From contig NZ_FQZO01000011.1 in the NCBI RefSeq assembly GCF_900142075.1, forward strand, positions 39,727-103,726: a DNA stretch of 64,000 bases, written 5' to 3'. This DNA comes from Clostridium amylolyticum (GTDB lineage: Bacteria > Bacillota > Clostridia > Clostridiales > Clostridiaceae). Positions 61,981-64,000 of this stretch are shown here, in pieces (positions within the stretch are counted from its first letter, which is position 1; every line of letters begins with the position of its first letter). A program made the position numbers and the translations under genes. The notes under the pieces were generated by a model, which worked only from the letters and a program-made list of their open reading frames with translations, was not told the origin of the DNA and searched no databases.

Positions 61981-63404
61981 GGTGAGTTCCTCCTTAAGGC
62001 TTGGACTGCGAAAATTATAAATATCCAGCCTATTATAAAGCTATAGCGGCCCTGAACCTCTGTAATTAAATAAAGAATTATAAATCCACCTAATAATATG
62101 TAGAAAAAATTAATTTCTTCTGGAAAATCATTTAATCGTATTTCTTTAAGTGAAAGTATAAGTACCATAATAAAATAAATGGAACATGCTAATTGAAGCA
62201 GGCTTATATTGGCTGTAAGAAAGTTGGTAATAACTGTAGGACTTGCATTTTCCACAGTCCAAAGTACTGAAAAGAAGTCTCCTGTAATCCACTGAAGCAT
62301 AAGCTTTGTTATATAAAACTTCCCTATTTCCAAAGGGGGAGTATTTTTAAATCTTTCTTTTATTATAGCTTTAGAGGCAGCTTCTATCTTTTCACTGTCA
62401 TAGTTGTAATCTATAGGAAGTTGAGCATCCTCAGGATTCCACATGCCGTAATATTTAATATTAGTTCCTTTAAGTATAGAAGTCATGTAAGATTCCTTGG
62501 ACTGCCATAGATGATTTTCAATAACATCTCCCTGCATAAGCCAAGAGCTTGCAACATAAATAGGTATAATGAAAGCAATTAATATTAAGGAAATATTTTT
62601 AATTCCTTTAATAAAGCCTTTATATATGAATGAATACATTCCATAAGCCACTAATACTACTATGCCTACCATTCTAAACATGTTTCCTATGCTTAAACAC
62701 GCACCACATAATAAAAGCAGCCAATGATTTTTTTCTAATTTTAAACTCTTAATAAAAATATATATACTTAATATATAAAATGGTATAGCCATGTTTTCTG
62801 ACATTGTCTCAGAGGTATACATTATATAGGGTGGATAAAGTGCCAAAAGCAATGCTCCTATGCAGGCTGTTTTTTCATTATACAATTCCTTTATAAGCAA
62901 ATATATTAAGTATACAGATACTGTAGAAAATATTACGTTGAAAAATTTAATCCACCAAAGAGGATTAGAGGTAAACCTATAAAATAATGAAAAGTAAAGT
63001 ACTGTTATGATGTCATGGGCAAACCTTGCAAAGTAGCTTGTCCCTTTAAATCCATGATATATTCCCTGAGAAGCTATTTCAGCATATTCATACATAAGGG
63101 CAAAATCAGACTGAGGTATAGTAGGGATAAGTATTATCCATAATATCCTTAAAATAAAGGCTATAATAATTACCCTAGGAAGATTGATACCTTCTAAGAG
63201 TTTACGCCAAAATATAAGATTTCCCTTCTTGTATCTTTTATACAGATATATAAATAAAATTAATAAAAGAATTACAACAAAAGTTAAGTACTTAAACTTT
63301 GCAAAGTTAAAAGGATAATATATTCTTCCAATATTACCCACTATAATCATAATTAAAAATATAATTAGTGCATGCCTTAAAAAGTTGTTAAAGAATTTTT
63401 TCAT
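61965..63404 (-). CDS. Membrane glycosyltransferase, GT39/PMT (ArnT-like)
   Basis: A 479-aa protein with about 11-12 membrane helices. The first extracellular loop has QSDFALMYEYAEIASQG, where the Asp is the expected catalytic acid of GT-C enzymes, and the middle carries ALYPPYIMYTSETMSENMA. It would transfer the sugar presented by GtrB/GtrA onto a surface acceptor. ATG 63404 has AAAGGAG 9 nt upstream; an in-frame start at 63530 would add 42 non-conserved, charged residues. Acceptor unknown. Confidence 0.85.
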   Translation of the reverse strand: MKKFFNNFLRHALIIFLIMIIVGNIGRIYYPFNFAKFKYLTFVVILLLILFIYLYKRYKKGNLIFWRKLLEGINLPRVIIIAFILRILWIILIPTIPQSDFALMYEYAEIASQGIYHGFKGTSYFARFAHDIITVLYFSLFYRFTSNPLWWIKFFNVIFSTVSVYLIYLLIKELYNEKTACIGALLLALYPPYIMYTSETMSENMAIPFYILSIYIFIKSLKLEKNHWLLLLCGACLSIGNMFRMVGIVVLVAYGMYSFIYKGFIKGIKNISLILIAFIIPIYVASSWLMQGDVIENHLWQSKESYMTSILKGTNIKYYGMWNPEDAQLPIDYNYDSEKIEAASKAIIKERFKNTPPLEIGKFYITKLMLQWITGDFFSVLWTVENASPTVITNFLTANISLLQLACSIYFIMVLILSLKEIRLNDFPEEINFFYILLGGFIILYLITEVQGRYSFIIGWIFIIFAVQALRRNSPWLHS

Positions 63405-63550
63405 CCTGCGAGTCTCCTTTAAGTTCTTTATCTCACTCACAAAGGTGAATGATTTACCTAACTGTTTCCAATAAATACTATCCATGAGTATTTTAACAAT
63501 ATTCTCATGACAAGTCAAAAGGCTAGACAATCTTTAACTTAAAGGAATTT

Positions 63551-63817
63551 CTATATCTTAAACAGTATCCACTTGCAGCTTCCTAGTTCATATTTAATTT
63601 CAAAGGTCTTTTGCTGTCCATTTATAGTGCTATAGCATCTATATACTAGCATATGATTTCCACAAAGCTTCTCTAATTCTTTGTGAGCCACCCTATCAAT
63701 TTTTATGATTCTATAACTTTCATCCTTCTCTATATACCTAAATCTAATAGGATGAATGTTACCTAGAGAATCTGTCCAACTTACCACCTCAATAGGCTTC
63801 GCTACAACTTTCACCAT
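63551..63817 (-). CDS. Small conserved hypothetical protein
   Basis: An 88-aa soluble protein, function unknown. ATG 63817 follows GAAGGAG at good spacing and is preferred to the in-frame ATG at 63832, which would overlap that site. It reads VSWTDSLGNIHPIRFRY, IIKIDRVAHKELEKLCGNHM and then YRCYSTINGQQKTFEIKYEL, an alternating beta pattern suggesting a small barrel. Such proteins of about 85-90 aa are widespread in clostridia without a name. It could bind nucleic acid or a small ligand. Confidence 0.7.
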   Translation of the reverse strand: MVKVVAKPIEVVSWTDSLGNIHPIRFRYIEKDESYRIIKIDRVAHKELEKLCGNHMLVYRCYSTINGQQKTFEIKYELGSCKWILFKI

Positions 63818-63842
63818 AAACAACTCCTTCATTTCATTACAT

Positions 63843-63912
63843 TTAATTTAAAATTGAGAATTTAGAATGCGTAAACTAATTTAGAATTGAGAATGTAGAA
63901 TTTATAATGAAG
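63843..63912. repeat. AT-rich intergenic repeat of the AATTTAGAATTGAGAAT type
   Basis: AAAATTGAGAATTTAGAATG, then ACTAATTTAGAATTGAGAAT and GTAGAATTTATAATGAAGGA. The words repeat within the stretch and match the reverse complement of 45240-45298. Confidence 0.5.
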
Positions 63913-63992
63913 GACTCATAGGCCCCCTCCAAAAGCTGGACTATTAATTCGAATGAAGTTAGAATTAAAATACAGTTAAGAGGAGGTCTTTT

Positions 63993-64000
63993 ATGTCTAT
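63993..64000 (+). CDS. Start of a gene cut by the window end
   Basis: ATG at 63993 is preceded by AAGAGGAGGT, an excellent ribosome site at 5-6 nt spacing. Only two full codons (Met-Ser) are visible, so the product is unknown. Confidence 0.55.

Noticed and set aside
1..64000. CRISPR arrays, insertion sequences, prophage or rRNA
   Set aside because: No regularly spaced direct repeats, transposase or integrase motifs, phage genes or rRNA sequence were seen on either strand.

Overview
The window is AT-rich Bacillota DNA of the Clostridium sensu stricto type. This rests on the low GC, strong AGGAGG-like ribosome sites with frequent GTG and TTG starts, many PTS systems, TPP-riboswitch control of pyrimidine salvage, an Hsp18-type small heat-shock protein under a CtsR box, and the DUF1659/DUF2922 pair. 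There is no rRNA, phage, insertion sequence or CRISPR array. One tRNA with anticodon CAU is present. The species cannot be fixed from this window.

Layout. 1-1712: 3' part of an LicR/MtlR-type PTS regulator cut by the window edge, then the tRNA. 2.2-5.2 kb: small hypotheticals, an HNH protein and an S41-like protease. 5.27-8.69 kb: a TPP-riboswitch operon (tenA-thiZ-thiX-thiY) for uptake and salvage of thiamin pyrimidine. 8.8-13.5 kb: a scrap-yard with a helD fragment, a higher-GC cassette (MerR regulator, PNPOx-like flavoprotein, unknown 362-aa protein), a copy of the 3' end of the SDR gene that lies 31 kb away, a lone GyrI-like protein, and decayed fragments.

13.57-18.63 kb: an RpiR-regulated operon with a mannose-family PTS (EIIB, fused EIIC-EIID, EIIA), NanE and MurQ, for amino-sugar (MurNAc and/or ManNAc) use. 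18.97-23.45 kb: a Bce-type two-component system and ABC transporter for antimicrobial-peptide sensing and resistance. 23.66-33.04 kb: a second PTS island with a PRD activator, an RDD membrane protein, lactose/cellobiose-family EIIA, EIIB and EIIC, a GrdB-like protein, a glycosylasparaginase, an M20 dipeptidase, CutC and a MupG-like 6-phospho-muramidase. With murQ 13 kb upstream, the two PTS islands together look like a system for importing and dismantling peptidoglycan- or glycopeptide-derived glycans.

33.55-38.10 kb: a MerR/GyrI drug-sensor regulator facing a 1199-aa fusion of two TrmO-like domains to a UvrA-like ATPase, whose promoter has the 19-bp spacer typical of MerR control. 38.3-42.8 kb: a membrane-anchored PAF-acetylhydrolase-like esterase divergent from a two-component system, then an SDR enzyme. 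42.9-45.0 kb: ahpC-ahpF (minus strand) with PerR-like palindromes. 45.4-49.5 kb: a sortase, its probable LAKTG-anchored beta-propeller substrate, and a secreted coiled-coil protein. 49.8-52.3 kb: hsp18, the DUF1659/DUF2922 pair and two small hypotheticals. 52.4-60.5 kb: a glycogen cluster (glgB, glgA, glgP and a GH13 enzyme) with a large hairpin between glgA and glgP. 60.7-63.8 kb: a GtrB/GtrA/GT39-like surface-glycosylation set on the minus strand. The last 8 bases begin another gene.
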